Positions 9,765 through 18,696 of a stretch of 64,000 nucleotides of DNA are shown here, piece after piece. This DNA is from Mannheimia cairinae. GTDB taxonomy: Bacteria; Pseudomonadota; Gammaproteobacteria; Enterobacterales; Pasteurellaceae. Location of the stretch: NCBI RefSeq assembly GCF_028649535.1, contig NZ_JAQSJE010000008.1, positions 1-64,000 on the forward strand, read 5' to 3'. Every line of letters begins with the position of its first letter. Within the stretch, counting starts at the first letter, position 1. The notes beneath the pieces were generated by a model, which searched no databases, was not told the DNA's origin, and saw nothing but the letters and a program-made list of their open reading frames with translations. A program made the position numbers and the translations under genes.

Positions 9765-9825
9765 GTTTAACTTGGGATATGCCTGATAGATAAATAGATA
9801 GTGTATGCTACGTTTTAAACTCCAA

Positions 9826-9866
9826 AAGTAGGTTTAAGCCTTATATTACAAGGTTTTAACCTACTT
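9826..9866. repeat. Imperfect 17-bp inverted repeat
   Basis: AAGTAGGTTTAAGCCTT (9826-9842) and AAGGTTTTAACCTACTT (9850-9866) match as inverted copies at 15 of 17 positions around a 7-base loop. No T-run follows on either side. It may be an insertion-element end or a terminator for nfeD, whose 3' end lies 89 bases away. Confidence 0.5.
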
Positions 9867-9954
9867 TATAGACTCAATTTTGTTCACTATCCCAAATTGC
9901 AAGAAATTCAGGAAATTTAACCGCTTGTTTTTAATTAGTAGAGAGGTAATTTAA

Positions 9955-10398
9955 CTATGATATTTTTTGCACATACAAGGTAATTCCCTCAACCCGTTGT
10001 ACTTGCACTTTATCGCCAATATTAAGCTCCGTGCCAATTACTCGCCAAGTGGTATCGCCAAATTTGCCTCGGGCAATGCCGTTTTCAAGAATTTCGACAA
10101 TAAAGCCTTGTGTACCAATCATTGCGTGATCTCTTGAGTTTAATACAGTTGCTTTATCATCTTGCTTGTCTTTGCTGTGTTGATACTTCCACCAAATTAG
10201 GCTGAAGATAATGGCTAATACAGCAAAAACTGTGATTTGCACTGCTTGTGATAAATCGGGTACTAGGGCGACCAGAATCGCTAAAATAACCGCTGAAAAT
10301 CCCCACCACATAATAAATACTCCGGGGATAATTAATTCTAATGCCAATAATACAAAGCCAAAAATCAACCAGCCTGTCCAATTAAAGAGCCAATCCAT
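9955..10398 (-). CDS. NfeD-family membrane protein
   Basis: The start at 10398 follows AAGGAGAAAAT, a better site than the in-frame codon 36 bases upstream, and gives 147 residues. Two to three hydrophobic segments fill roughly residues 8-75, including a PGVFIMWWGFSA stretch. A C-terminal soluble domain follows of the OB-fold type seen in short NfeD proteins (IGTQGFIVEIL, then GDKVQVQRVEG). It sits 38 bases downstream of the SPFH gene, matching the E. coli ybbK-ybbL arrangement where NfeD partners the stomatin-like protein in the inner membrane. Function is not defined beyond membrane-microdomain partnership. Confidence 0.85.
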   Translation of the reverse strand: MDWLFNWTGWLIFGFVLLALELIIPGVFIMWWGFSAVILAILVALVPDLSQAVQITVFAVLAIIFSLIWWKYQHSKDKQDDKATVLNSRDHAMIGTQGFIVEILENGIARGKFGDTTWRVIGTELNIGDKVQVQRVEGITLYVQKIS

Positions 10399-10436
10399 AT
10401 TTTCTCCTTGTAATAAATAGGGGCAATGCCCCATTA

Positions 10437-11354
10437 TTATGCTTTTTTATCGCCTTTTAAAAGTTCAGCAATGCCTGCAACTGAACCGATTAAGTTACCA
10501 GCTTCTAATGGCATTAACACAACTTTGCTATTTTCCGCCGAGCCAATATCTTTCAATGCTTCAGTATATTTTTGAGCGATAAAGTAATTAATTGCAGTGG
10601 TGTCGCCCTGTGCAATCGCACTAGAAACCATCTGGGTTGCTTTTGCTTCGGCTTCTGCCGCACGCTCACGAGCTTCAGCTTGTAAGAAAGCTTCTTGACG
10701 CTCCCCTTCTGCTTTTAGAATGCGAGATTGTTTCTCCCCTTCTGCACGTAGAATTTCAGCCTGACGAATCCCCTCAGCTTCCAAAATATCTGCACGTTTA
10801 TTACGTTCAGCTTTCATTTGGGCATTCATCGCTTCTACTAACTCTTTCGGTGGGCGAACATCTCGAATTTCAATACGGGTTACTTTTACTCCCCAGATAT
10901 TGGTTGCTTCATCAACAATAGAAAGTAGGCGACCATTAATTAAATCACGCTGAGAGAGCATATCATCTAAATCCATTGAGCCTAGTACGGTACGCATATT
11001 GGTCATCGTTAAATTAACAATAGCCTGCTCTAAATGATTGACTTCATAGGCAGCTCTGCGTGCATCGATAGTTTGCACAAAGCATACTGCATCAATGGCG
11101 ACACTTGCATTATCACGTGAAATCACTTCTTGCGATGGAATATCTAACACCTGTTCCATCATATTAATTTTGCGACCAACTCGATCAATAAAAGGCACAA
11201 CAATATTTAAACCTGGTGTCAGGGTTTTGGTGTAACGTCCGAAACGCTCTATCGTCCAGTGATAGCCTTGTGGCACAATTTTAATTGTTGAACTTAGCGT
11301 CACTAACACTAGCAATACAAATGCGATGCTTACTAATGGTAAATCTAAATACAT
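10437..11354 (-). CDS. qmcA: SPFH/Band 7 stomatin-like protein (QmcA/YbbK type)
   Basis: The protein has 305 residues. An N-terminal transmembrane helix (about residues 4-22) is followed by the SPFH domain starting at [16 protein letters not shown] long Ala/Glu-rich coiled coil (about 185-245, with [18 protein letters not shown]) and a C-terminal tail follow. AAGGAGAATATT precedes the ATG. It forms an apparent operon ung-qmcA-nfeD with gaps of 10 and 38 bases. Family members form membrane-anchored oligomeric rings and act as quality-control or scaffold proteins with NfeD partners. Confidence 0.88.
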   Translation of the reverse strand: MYLDLPLVSIAFVLLVLVTLSSTIKIVPQGYHWTIERFGRYTKTLTPGLNIVVPFIDRVGRKINMMEQVLDIPSQEVISRDNASVAIDAVCFVQTIDARRAAYEVNHLEQAIVNLTMTNMRTVLGSMDLDDMLSQRDLINGRLLSIVDEATNIWGVKVTRIEIRDVRPPKELVEAMNAQMKAERNKRADILEAEGIRQAEILRAEGEKQSRILKAEGERQEAFLQAEARERAAEAEAKATQMVSSAIAQGDTTAINYFIAQKYTEALKDIGSAENSKVVLMPLEAGNLIGSVAGIAELLKGDKKA

Positions 11355-11364
11355 AATATTCTCC

Positions 11365-12048
11365 TTATAATGTATTTGTTATATTAAGTGGCAACTGCCA
11401 ATTAATTGGGGGTATTCCTTGTTTAATCAAGTATTCATTCGTTTTTGAAAAATGTTTACAGCCCAAAAAACCACGATAAGCAGAAAGTGGCGAAGGGTGT
11501 GGCGATGTCAGCACGCAGTGGCGATTTCGGTCAATAAACTGTCCTTTTTTCTGAGCGTGACTCCCCCAAAGTAGAAAGACTAAATTTTCACGGTGCTCAT
11601 TTAACTGTGCAATCACTTTATCGGTAAAGGTTTCCCAACCAATTTGAGCGTGAGAATTTGCACGGCTTTGTTCAACCGTTAATACTGTATTAAGCATAAA
11701 AACACCTTGTTTTGCCCAATCAACCAAATACCCGTGTTGAGGAATTTGAAAACCTTCAACATCTTCTGCTAACTCTTTATACATATTTAATAAAGAAGGC
11801 GGTGGTGCAACTGGGGGTTTAACTGAAAATGCCAAACCGTGAGCTTGATTCGGCCCGTGGTAAGGATCTTGCCCTAAAATAACAACTCTCACATCACTAA
11901 ATTCTGTTAATGCAAACGCACTAAATACTTCATTTTGGGGAGGGTAAATCGTTTTTCCGGCTAATCGCTCATTATGCACAAATTGTAAAATTTGCTGAAA
12001 ATAACTTTTTTGTTTTTCTTCGCCTAAGGCTTCTGTCCAAGTTTTCAT
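11365..12048 (-). CDS. ung: Uracil-DNA glycosylase
   Basis: The protein has 227 residues, normal for family 1 UDG. The water-activating motif [18 protein letters not shown] carries the catalytic Asp at residue 61. The leucine-loop motif [11 protein letters not shown] with its His is present near residue 184. It removes uracil from DNA and starts base-excision repair in the cytoplasm. It is the first gene of an operon with qmcA and nfeD. The upstream region holds a near-palindrome at 12062-12080. Confidence 0.97.
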   Translation of the reverse strand: MKTWTEALGEEKQKSYFQQILQFVHNERLAGKTIYPPQNEVFSAFALTEFSDVRVVILGQDPYHGPNQAHGLAFSVKPPVAPPPSLLNMYKELAEDVEGFQIPQHGYLVDWAKQGVFMLNTVLTVEQSRANSHAQIGWETFTDKVIAQLNEHRENLVFLLWGSHAQKKGQFIDRNRHCVLTSPHPSPLSAYRGFLGCKHFSKTNEYLIKQGIPPINWQLPLNITNTL

Positions 12049-12214
12049 AACAGTTCTCAGTTTGATTATATTTTAATCAATTAACATAAATAATATAAAA
12101 AATGGTTAAATTTTTATCGCTTTTTATCTAAAAAGAGGTAAAATACTTTCAAATAAATTTGAATGTTTAAAATTTTTTTTAATTTCAACTCACTCTACAT
12201 TAGGAGAAACTAAA

Positions 12215-12598
12215 ATGATTAAAGGTGTACAAATCACAGAATCAACAAACAGCAACTTATTAAACTCTTTCTGGTTATTAGACGAAGCTAAAAACGAAGC
12301 TCGTTGCTTAGCTGCTAAAGCTGGCTTTGAAGAAGATCAAGTTGTTGCTATCAGCGAATTAGGTGAAATTGCATACCGTGAAGTGCCTGTAAATGTAGCA
12401 CCAACTATCAAAGTTGAAGGTGGCCAACACTTAAACGTAAACGTTTTACGTCGTGAAACATTAGAAGATGCGGTTAAAAACCCTGAGAAATACCCTCAAT
12501 TAACTATCCGTGTTTCTGGTTACGCTGTGCGTTTTAACTCACTAACACCAGAACAACAACGTGATGTTATCACACGTACATTCACTGAAAGCTTATAA
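12215..12598 (+). CDS. grcA: Autonomous glycyl radical cofactor
   Basis: The protein has 127 residues. The C-terminal RVSGYAVRF motif holds the glycyl-radical Gly at residue 101, as in pyruvate formate-lyase and YfiD. The protein can replace the damaged radical domain of pyruvate formate-lyase. TTAGGAGAAACTAAA precedes the ATG. Codon use is strongly biased, suggesting high expression. It stands alone with its own terminator. An anaerobic promoter is expected, but I could not find a well-spaced FNR site. Confidence 0.96.
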   Translation: MIKGVQITESTNSNLLNSFWLLDEAKNEARCLAAKAGFEEDQVVAISELGEIAYREVPVNVAPTIKVEGGQHLNVNVLRRETLEDAVKNPEKYPQLTIRVSGYAVRFNSLTPEQQRDVITRTFTESL

Positions 12599-12619
12599 TA
12601 ACAGTTTTTAATTACAAGA

Positions 12620-12643
12620 AGCACCCTTAGCGGTGCTTTTTTT
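12620..12643 (+). terminator. Rho-independent terminator of grcA
   Basis: AGCACC (12620-12625) pairs with GGTGCT (12632-12637) across a 6-base loop and is followed by a T-run. Confidence 0.85.
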
Positions 12644-12711
12644 ATTCGCACCCTCAGCTTATCTAGCGGTCAAAATACTGGTTAAATTTACAAAAAAAGT
12701 TACAGAACCTA

Positions 12712-12760
12712 TTGACACTGGTATTTTACCCAGTAAAATAGACTGTATAAAAAAACAGAT
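12712..12760 (+). promoter_or_regulatory. SOS promoter with two LexA-type boxes
   Basis: A -35 TTGACA (12712-12717) and -10 TAAAAT (12734-12739) have 16-base spacing. Immediately downstream, 12743-12758 reads CTGT-N8-ACAG, the exact LexA-box spacing. Between -35 and -10, 12718-12733 reads CTGG-N8-CCAG, a degenerate second box. Binding at either would block transcription of the UmuD-like gene. Confidence 0.8.
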
Positions 12761-12774
12761 AGAGGGTTTACCTA

Positions 12775-13233
12775 ATGGCTTCACTTAAACAACTTATTAC
12801 CCAAAAAGCATCACATCAACCTATTCCACTATATCGAGATATTAATAGTCAGCGTTCTGTAAAGTTAGATCTCAACTCGCTTTGCATTAAACGTCCAACC
12901 GATACATTTTTTATTCACGTAAAAAATCCTAACTTAATTGCTTGGGGAATTGAATTAGACGATCTGCTTATAGTGGAAAATACCGATCAATACTTATTAA
13001 ATGACTTATTAGTTATCGAGAAAAATGGTGAATATAAGTTCTATCAATTCTTTAATGAAATAGAAGATGCTTCAGGCATAAAAGAAAAAATCTTATTTTC
13101 ATTAGATGTTAGCGAACCAAATATCCGCATTCAAAATTGGAATGATGTTAAAGTAGCGGGTGTTATTATGAATGTTGTACATCAAATGCGTACTCGAGGA
13201 GCATTTAGTACAACTAAACAGCGTGTTGCATAA
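12775..13233 (+). CDS. UmuD-like (S24 fold) protein lacking catalytic residues
   Basis: The protein has 152 residues. The layout follows UmuD: a DLN-L-I segment, then TFFIHVKNPNLIAWGIELDDLLIVE, then a C-terminal VAGVIMNVVHQMR. In UmuD the Ser of GDSM is the nucleophile; here the position reads NPNL. The general-base Lys of TVKK is replaced by Tyr (GEYKFYQ). No Ala/Cys-Gly cleavage site is seen in the N-terminal arm. Self-cleavage is therefore unlikely. No umuC follows. Two LexA-type boxes in its promoter make it a likely SOS gene. It could be a regulator of another polymerase or of LexA/RecA activity; this is inference. Confidence 0.7.
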   Translation: MASLKQLITQKASHQPIPLYRDINSQRSVKLDLNSLCIKRPTDTFFIHVKNPNLIAWGIELDDLLIVENTDQYLLNDLLVIEKNGEYKFYQFFNEIEDASGIKEKILFSLDVSEPNIRIQNWNDVKVAGVIMNVVHQMRTRGAFSTTKQRVA

Positions 13234-13276
13234 ATAATAAAAGCAAAAAAGAAGAAAGTAATGAAACAAACAAATA

Positions 13277-13300
13277 GGCACTAATATTACTATTAGTGCC
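13277..13300. terminator. Hairpin between convergent umuD-like and mepS genes
   Basis: GGCACTAATA (13277-13286) and TATTAGTGCC (13291-13300) are perfect inverted copies around a 4-base loop, between convergent genes. No long T-run is present, so termination strength is uncertain. Confidence 0.6.
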
Positions 13301-13318
13301 AGCTTATCAAAGAAAAAA

Positions 13319-13873
13319 TTAGATTACACGACGAGATTGAGTATAATTTCTTGACCAATAACGTTCTGATAATGAGCTGGTAGTTACTCCACGGCTTGAA
13401 CTTGCGTGAACAAACTTTCCATTACCGATATAGACACCAACGTGATTGTTTCTACGGAAAAAAACTAAATCTCCAGGACGTAGATCTGCTTTTGAAATAG
13501 AACGACCAACGTGACGTTGCCCAGCCGTTGAGCGAGGCATACTTTTATTAAATGCTTTACTCATTACTTCACGGACAAATGCAGAACAATCAATGCCAGA
13601 TTTTGTTGTGCCACCTAAACGGTAACGAGTACCTTTCCAATTATTATATACGCTATTTATACGACTAAGATTTGAATTCGCTGAAACGGCTACTCGAGTA
13701 GCTGAATGATTTGAGGATTTTGATAATCTTTCTGCTTTACTTGCAATAATTTGGCTAGGTGTTGCAGGTTTTGTACTTAAACTTGCGGAGGCAATAGAAG
13801 TATAACCGCCAAAAACTGCCAAAGTTAAAATACACAGGGGTCTAAAAGTAGTTGCAAAAAGATTTTTTTTCAT
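13319..13873 (-). CDS. mepS: NlpC/P60 peptidoglycan endopeptidase (MepS/Spr-like)
   Basis: The protein has 184 residues. The N-terminus (MKKNLFATTF, then a hydrophobic stretch to about residue 30) is a signal peptide, without a clear lipobox. The NlpC/P60 domain covers residues 72-184 with catalytic Cys96 (GIDCSAFV), His144 (NNHVGVYIG) and His156 (VHASS). Family members cut D-Ala-mDap cross-links in the periplasm to let the sacculus expand. It is a single gene. Confidence 0.85.
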   Translation of the reverse strand: MKKNLFATTFRPLCILTLAVFGGYTSIASASLSTKPATPSQIIASKAERLSKSSNHSATRVAVSANSNLSRINSVYNNWKGTRYRLGGTTKSGIDCSAFVREVMSKAFNKSMPRSTAGQRHVGRSISKADLRPGDLVFFRRNNHVGVYIGNGKFVHASSSRGVTTSSLSERYWSRNYTQSRRVI

Positions 13874-13960
13874 AATTTAATATCTCGTCTCGCCAGAACA
13901 ATTACAGCGTTTAATTCCTTAGTCTTAATCTTTAAAAGATCAAAAAAATAATAAAAATAA

Positions 13961-13982
13961 TGGTCTAGATATATCCAGACCA
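13961..13982 (-). terminator. Terminator of nfo
   Basis: On the minus strand TGGTCTGGA and its imperfect partner TCTAGACCA flank a short loop, followed by TTATTTTTATTATTTTTTT. It lies about 20 bases after the nfo stop. Confidence 0.75.
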
Positions 13983-14002
13983 CCTGCTCAGACCAGTATA
14001 AC

Positions 14003-14848
14003 TTATTTTAGTTCCAAAGTCCGTAGAAATTTTATTTCATCTGCCCAGATTTCAGGCGAAATTGTTTCTAAAATCATCGGAATTCCATCAAAATTTGCAT
14101 TTTGCATAATAAATGTAAACACTTCTGTACCAATCGTTCCCTCTTGTAAAGTGTGATGGCGATCAACTCGACTTCCTAATTCAGTCTTTGAACCATTTAA
14201 ATGCATTCCCCTTAAATATTGAAAACCAACAGTCTGATTAAAATCATTAAAGACTTCTTCACTTTTTTCATAAGAACTAATGTCATATCCTGCTGAGAAT
14301 AAATGGCAAGTATCTAAACAAACCCCTACTCTATTTTTATTTTCCACCTGTTCAATAATTTTAGCCAGATGATCAAAATGCCAACCGAGATTTGAGCCTT
14401 GCCCAGCAGTATTTTCAATCACGGCAACGACATTAGGCACTTTTTCTACCGCAATATTGATAGATTCGGCAATACGGGCTAAACAATCTTGCTCAGAAAT
14501 TTTTCGTAAATGAGAACCTGGGTGAAAATTAAGTAGTTTCAATCCAAGTTGATTGGCTCTTTCCATTTCATCAATAAATGCAGTTCGTGATTTTTCTAAC
14601 GCTTCTGCTTCTGGATTCCCTAAATTAATTAAATAGCTGTCGTGCGGTAAAATTTGATCAGCTGAAAAATGGTGAACCTGACAAAAACGCTTAAAATTTT
14701 CGATATTCTCTGCTTTTAATGGTGGAGCTTGCCACTGACGCTGGTTTTTTGTAAATAATGCAAAAGCATTTGCTCCAATTTCCACAGAACGCAGTACCGC
14801 ATTTTCTACTCCGCCTGAAGCACTTACGTGTGCACCAATATATTTCAT
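14003..14848 (-). CDS. nfo: Endonuclease IV (AP endonuclease)
   Basis: The protein has 281 residues, matching E. coli Nfo. Metal-ligand motifs of the AP endonuclease 2 TIM barrel are visible: [50 protein letters not shown] and a final MILETI. It cleaves DNA 5' of abasic sites and processes oxidised 3' ends. It is transcribed divergently from the TorD-family gene across 65 bases. Confidence 0.96.
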   Translation of the reverse strand: MKYIGAHVSASGGVENAVLRSVEIGANAFALFTKNQRQWQAPPLKAENIENFKRFCQVHHFSADQILPHDSYLINLGNPEAEALEKSRTAFIDEMERANQLGLKLLNFHPGSHLRKISEQDCLARIAESINIAVEKVPNVVAVIENTAGQGSNLGWHFDHLAKIIEQVENKNRVGVCLDTCHLFSAGYDISSYEKSEEVFNDFNQTVGFQYLRGMHLNGSKTELGSRVDRHHTLQEGTIGTEVFTFIMQNANFDGIPMILETISPEIWADEIKFLRTLELK

Positions 14849-14913
14849 TCTCTACATCCTCCAACTATCTGATATACTAAACATTATTTCATTCACTAAC
14901 TTTCAATAATTTT

Positions 14914-15468
14914 ATGAGCGAAGCAACAATTAACGATTTTTCTCTACTTTGTCGCCTATTCGGTAATTTATTTTATCGTAACCCTAACGATCCAATTCTA
15001 GCCGGCACATTTAACTGGCTTGCTCAAGGTGGGCTAGGCCAACAATGGGCATTAACAACTGATGCTCAAAGCGAAAATGCACTTTCTGTTTTACAAAATA
15101 ACGCTAACCCTACGCAATTAGAAGCGAGCTATCAAGCACTTTTTGCGGAAGGAGGGGCTATTGCTACAACAATCTCAGCCTATGGTTTATCAGTAACCGA
15201 TTTTATTGAGTTTCGCCAAGCTCGAGCAATGCCAGAATTAGATAATGCAGATCACTTTGCATTACTGCTGTTAACTGCTTCTTGGATTGAAGATAATTTG
15301 GATTCCACATTGGCACAAAAAACCTTATTTGAACAATTCCTACTACCTTGTGCAAGTTCATTTTTAGGGAAAGTTGAAGCCTTTGATACTGGATTTTACA
15401 AAGCTCTGGCCCAATTAACTCGTGATGCATTAAGTGCAATGGCTGACGAGCTTGAAGAAAGCGAATAA
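14914..15468 (+). CDS. TorD/DmsD-family redox-enzyme maturation chaperone
   Basis: The protein has 184 residues, mostly helical. The N-terminus (SLLCRLFGNLFYRNP) and the central YQALFAEGG and SWIEDN segments fit the TorD/DmsD/YcdY family, whose members bind twin-arginine signal peptides or apo-molybdoenzymes during assembly. The substrate enzyme is not in the window. The length equals that of E. coli YcdY, but I cannot separate YcdY from DmsD by eye. A lipoprotein gene follows 39 bases downstream. Confidence 0.72.
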   Translation: MSEATINDFSLLCRLFGNLFYRNPNDPILAGTFNWLAQGGLGQQWALTTDAQSENALSVLQNNANPTQLEASYQALFAEGGAIATTISAYGLSVTDFIEFRQARAMPELDNADHFALLLLTASWIEDNLDSTLAQKTLFEQFLLPCASSFLGKVEAFDTGFYKALAQLTRDALSAMADELEESE

Positions 15469-15507
15469 GAGTCTTAATAATTAACTAAACATAAAGAGGG
15501 ATTAAAT

Positions 15508-15891
15508 ATGAAAATGCTGAAATTAAGCTTAACCCTTTCACTTTCATTTATGCTAACCGCTTGTGCATTAACACCAGAGCAACAAGCTGAGCGTAGAGCT
15601 AAGCAAGTTCGAGCAGAACAAAATCTACAAGTACAACTTGCTAAACAGTGTGATGCTGAAACGGCAGAATTGATGCATCAGCAATTTAATCCGCCGTTAA
15701 GTCAAACAGAGGAAGAAGAACAAACTTTTAAAAAGCGTTATACCAAAAAAGTAAACGACCCAATGTTCCAAGCCTGCTATAAACTCGCCTGGCAGCATTA
15801 TAAAGCACAAGAAGAGCTAGAAGAAATGCGTTGGAATTACGATCGAGAGTTTATGTATCGAGGTTGGCGTTACTGCTACTATTGTTGGTAA
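15508..15891 (+). CDS. Small lipoprotein of unknown function
   Basis: The protein has 127 residues. The signal peptide MKMLKLSLTLSLSFMLTAC ends in a lipobox with Cys19. The mature part is charged and helical (EQQAERRAKQVRAEQ) and ends in an unusual aromatic, Cys-rich tail (YMYRGWRYCYYCW). AAAGAGGGATTAAAT precedes the ATG. I do not recognise a family. A USS hairpin follows the gene. Confidence 0.75.
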   Translation: MKMLKLSLTLSLSFMLTACALTPEQQAERRAKQVRAEQNLQVQLAKQCDAETAELMHQQFNPPLSQTEEEEQTFKKRYTKKVNDPMFQACYKLAWQHYKAQEELEEMRWNYDREFMYRGWRYCYYCW

Positions 15892-15902
15892 TATTTACTA
15901 GA

Positions 15903-15948
15903 ACAAGCGGTCATATTTTAGCAAAATCTTGCAAAAATATGATCGTTT
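15903..15948 (+). terminator. USS-derived hairpin after the lipoprotein gene
   Basis: ACAAGCGGTCATATTTT pairs with AAAATATGATCGTTTTT across the loop. One arm is a perfect uptake-signal core. The right arm has decayed (ATCGTTTTT) and provides the T-run. Confidence 0.65.
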
Positions 15949-16044
15949 TTATTTCAGCGTACATCTGTTCTCTTTTTACTAGATTTTTATTATTAAAATG
16001 TTTATATTAGCGTACAGTTGTTAGCTGAAATAATTAGGTAAAAA

Positions 16045-17819
16045 ATGCACAATTTAGATTTTCATTTCGTTCATCGTATTCAAGAACAAGCAAAAAAACT
16101 TGCTCACTCTACCGCTATTCGATTTAATCAAAATGGTCAATGGCTTGACCAAAATTGGAGCGATTTCCAACAAAATATTAACCAGCTTTCTTATGCTTTA
16201 ATAGCTCACGGCATTGGTGTGCAAGACAAAATTGCGATTTTTGCCCACAATATGCCTCGTTGGACAATAACTGATATTGGAGCGATGCAAATTCGTGCTG
16301 TCGCAGTACCAATTTATGCAACCAATACCCCAAATCAAGTAGAATATATTATCAATAATGCTGATATTAAAATCTTGTTTGTGGCTGCCAAGAGCAATTT
16401 GATAATGCATTAGAAATAGCGAACAACTGTCCACAATTAGTTAAAATTGTGGCAATGAAACCATCAATCGATCTAAAAAATTATTCAATAGCAATCCATT
16501 GGGATGATTTTATTAATGTAGAGGCAACACCAGTCGAATTAGAAAAACGCTTAGCTGAAAAATCTTTAGACGACCTTTTCACTTTAATTTATACCTCTGG
16601 CACAACAGGTGAACCCAAAGGTGTAATGTTAGATTATCGCAATTTATCCGCTTTCTTACAGGCACACGATCAAGCATTGATGCATATTGATAATAATGAT
16701 GTATCACTCTCTTTCCTTCCGTTTTCACATATTTTTGAACGAGCTTGGACTGCCTATATACTGCATCGAGGAGCTATAAATTGTTACTTAGAAGATCCTC
16801 ATAATATTCGAGAAGCTATGGCAGATATTCGCCCAACATTAATGTGTGCAGTACCTCGCTTTTGCGAAAAAATCTACACTGCCGTATGGGATAAAGTACA
16901 GAATGCTCCAATACATCGCCGAGTCTTATTTAACTGGGCTGTAAAAATGGGTGAAAAACATTTTTATGCTAAAAAACCTTCTATTTGGTTGAAATGGCAA
17001 TACCGCTTAGCAGATAAATTAGTTCTCTCTAAACTACGAGCTTTACTTGGTGGGCGGGTGAGAATGATTCCGTGTGGCGGTGCAAAATTAGATCCAACTA
17101 TTGCGATTTTTTTCCAAAGTATTGGTGTGAATGTCAAAATCGGCTATGGAATGACGGAAACAACGGGAACAGTCTCTTGCTGGCAAGGGGATAATGTAAA
17201 TTTAAACTCAATCGGTTCACTAATGCCAAATATTGAAGTAAAAATAGGTAATGATAATGAAATTTTAGTACGTGGCGAAACCGTTATGCGAGGCTATTAC
17301 AAAAAACCTATTGAAACTGCAGAAGCATTTACTGCTGATGGCTTTTTAAAAACTGGCGATGCTGGCGAGTTAGATGCAGAAGGCAACCTCTTCATTACCG
17401 ACCGAATTAAAGAGTTAATGAAAACCTCTAATGGTAAATATATCGCACCGCAATATATAGAAGGTAAAATTGGCAAAGCTAAATTTATTGAACAAATTGC
17501 CATTATTGCTGATGCTAAAAAATATGTTTCAGCCCTTATTGTGCCTTGTTTCGATAGTTTAGAAAGCTACGCTAAGCAACTTAATATTAAATATCACGAC
17601 AGAGTAGAACTCATTAAAAATGTTGAAATAGTACAACTATTTGAGAAGCAAATTAATGAATTACAAAAAGATTTGGCAAGTTTTGAGCAAGTAAAAAAAT
17701 TCACGCTACTTTCTCAAGCATTTAGTACCAAAATGGAAGAGATAACACCAACACTAAAATTAAGACGCAAAGTAATTTTAGAACGTTATAAAGCCCAAAT
17801 TGAGAAGATGTATCAATAA
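16045..17819 (+). pseudogene. Long-chain acyl-CoA ligase with a frameshift near 16384
   Basis: Two frames (16045-16413 and 16449-17819) together give one AMP-forming acyl-CoA synthetase of about 590 residues. Part one carries the N-terminal domain. Part two carries [14 protein letters not shown] (AMP-binding P-loop), GYGMTETTG, and TGDAGELD with [17 protein letters not shown]. Reading the +1 frame after 16383 gives [14 protein letters not shown] without a break, so the lesion is a one-base deletion at GTGGCTGCC (GGG to GG would restore Val-Gly-Cys-Gln). It should activate fatty acids with CoA. The gene is either recently inactivated or the read has an error. The rest of the sequence shows no decay, and a start at 16449 would lack the N-terminal domain. 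Confidence 0.85.
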
Positions 17820-18030
17820 TAAATTTAGAACATTCATATTTAGGGTGTGTTAATGGTTCAAATTTCACAAAATTTGATGCGATAACGAGGAAATTAGTAG
17901 TTAATTTCTGACAAAATCGCTATACTTTATCGCCCTAAAATTTAGGCGAAAAAGGCTTCCAATTTCTAGAAGCGATGTTAATCAGCTGCATTAATTTCTG
18001 CAGCATAAATAATTATACAGAGGTTTTTCA

Positions 18031-18597
18031 ATGTCAGCTCCAAATTCAGGAACTAACCCGGCACCGCTCGGTTTATGCGGTTTTGCACTTACCACTTTTT
18101 TACTTAGCTTAATCAATAATGGCACATTTAGTGGCGATAATGTTGGTTTAGTATTAGCAATGGGATTTGCCTTTGGTGGCACAGCTCAGATGATTGCAGG
18201 TATGTTTGAATTCTCAAAAGGTAATACTTTTGGCTTTACCGCTTTCACTAGTTATGGTGCATTCTGGTGGTCTTTTGCCTTATTTAAAGTATTCTTTGCA
18301 GAAACTGTCTCACACGAATTTGTGGGCTGGTACTTAATTGCTTGGGGAACATTTACATTAATGATGTTTATTGGTACTTTAGCAAAAGCACGTGCGTTAC
18401 AAGCGATTTTCCTAAGCTTAACTATTACATTCTACTTATTAGCTGCAGGCGATTTTACCCATAACAGTACCATTACCCACATCGGTGGTAACTTTGGTTT
18501 ATTAACTGCATTTTTAGCATTCTACTTGGCAGCTGCTGATATTATCAATGAAAGCTTTGGCAGAACTGTTTTACCAATCGGTGAGCCAAAAGCATAA
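18031..18597 (+). CDS. satP: Acetate/succinate transporter (GPR1/FUN34/YaaH family)
   Basis: The protein has 188 residues with six hydrophobic segments. The family signature NPAPLGLCGFALTTF sits at the N-terminus and a second conserved AFY-AAADIINE segment near the C-terminus. It is an inner-membrane proton-coupled uptake system for acetate and succinate. CAGAGGTTTTTCA precedes the ATG. It is a single gene ending in a bidirectional terminator. Confidence 0.92.
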   Translation: MSAPNSGTNPAPLGLCGFALTTFLLSLINNGTFSGDNVGLVLAMGFAFGGTAQMIAGMFEFSKGNTFGFTAFTSYGAFWWSFALFKVFFAETVSHEFVGWYLIAWGTFTLMMFIGTLAKARALQAIFLSLTITFYLLAAGDFTHNSTITHIGGNFGLLTAFLAFYLAAADIINESFGRTVLPIGEPKA

Positions 18598-18616
18598 TTT
18601 CATTATATGCTCTATC

Positions 18617-18650
18617 AAAAAGGCTGAATACATTTTGTATTCAGCCTTTT
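18617..18650. terminator. Bidirectional terminator between satP and plsB
   Basis: AAAAGGCTGAATAC and GTATTCAGCCTTTT are perfect inverted copies around a 6-base loop, with A/T runs on both sides, between convergent genes. Confidence 0.9.
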
Positions 18651-18696
18651 GTTTGCAAAATTCCAATTAAAAATAATCGCTTGTTAGTAATGTTTA

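Larger units (their letters stand above)
9323..9954. other. Gene-poor scar with remnants
   Basis: About 630 bases hold no full gene. A GTG-led open frame of 43 codons (9366-9497, plus strand) ends in the peptide IGLSVNLNI and matches no family I recognise. A transposase-like remnant lies on the minus strand at 9646-9764 and an imperfect long hairpin at 9826-9866. The composition is AT-rich. It looks like decayed mobile DNA at the right boundary of the restriction operon. Confidence 0.6.

Noticed and set aside
12062-12080. TTGAT...ATCAA near-palindrome upstream of ung and grcA as an FNR site
   Set aside because: The spacer is nine bases rather than four, so it does not fit FNR.
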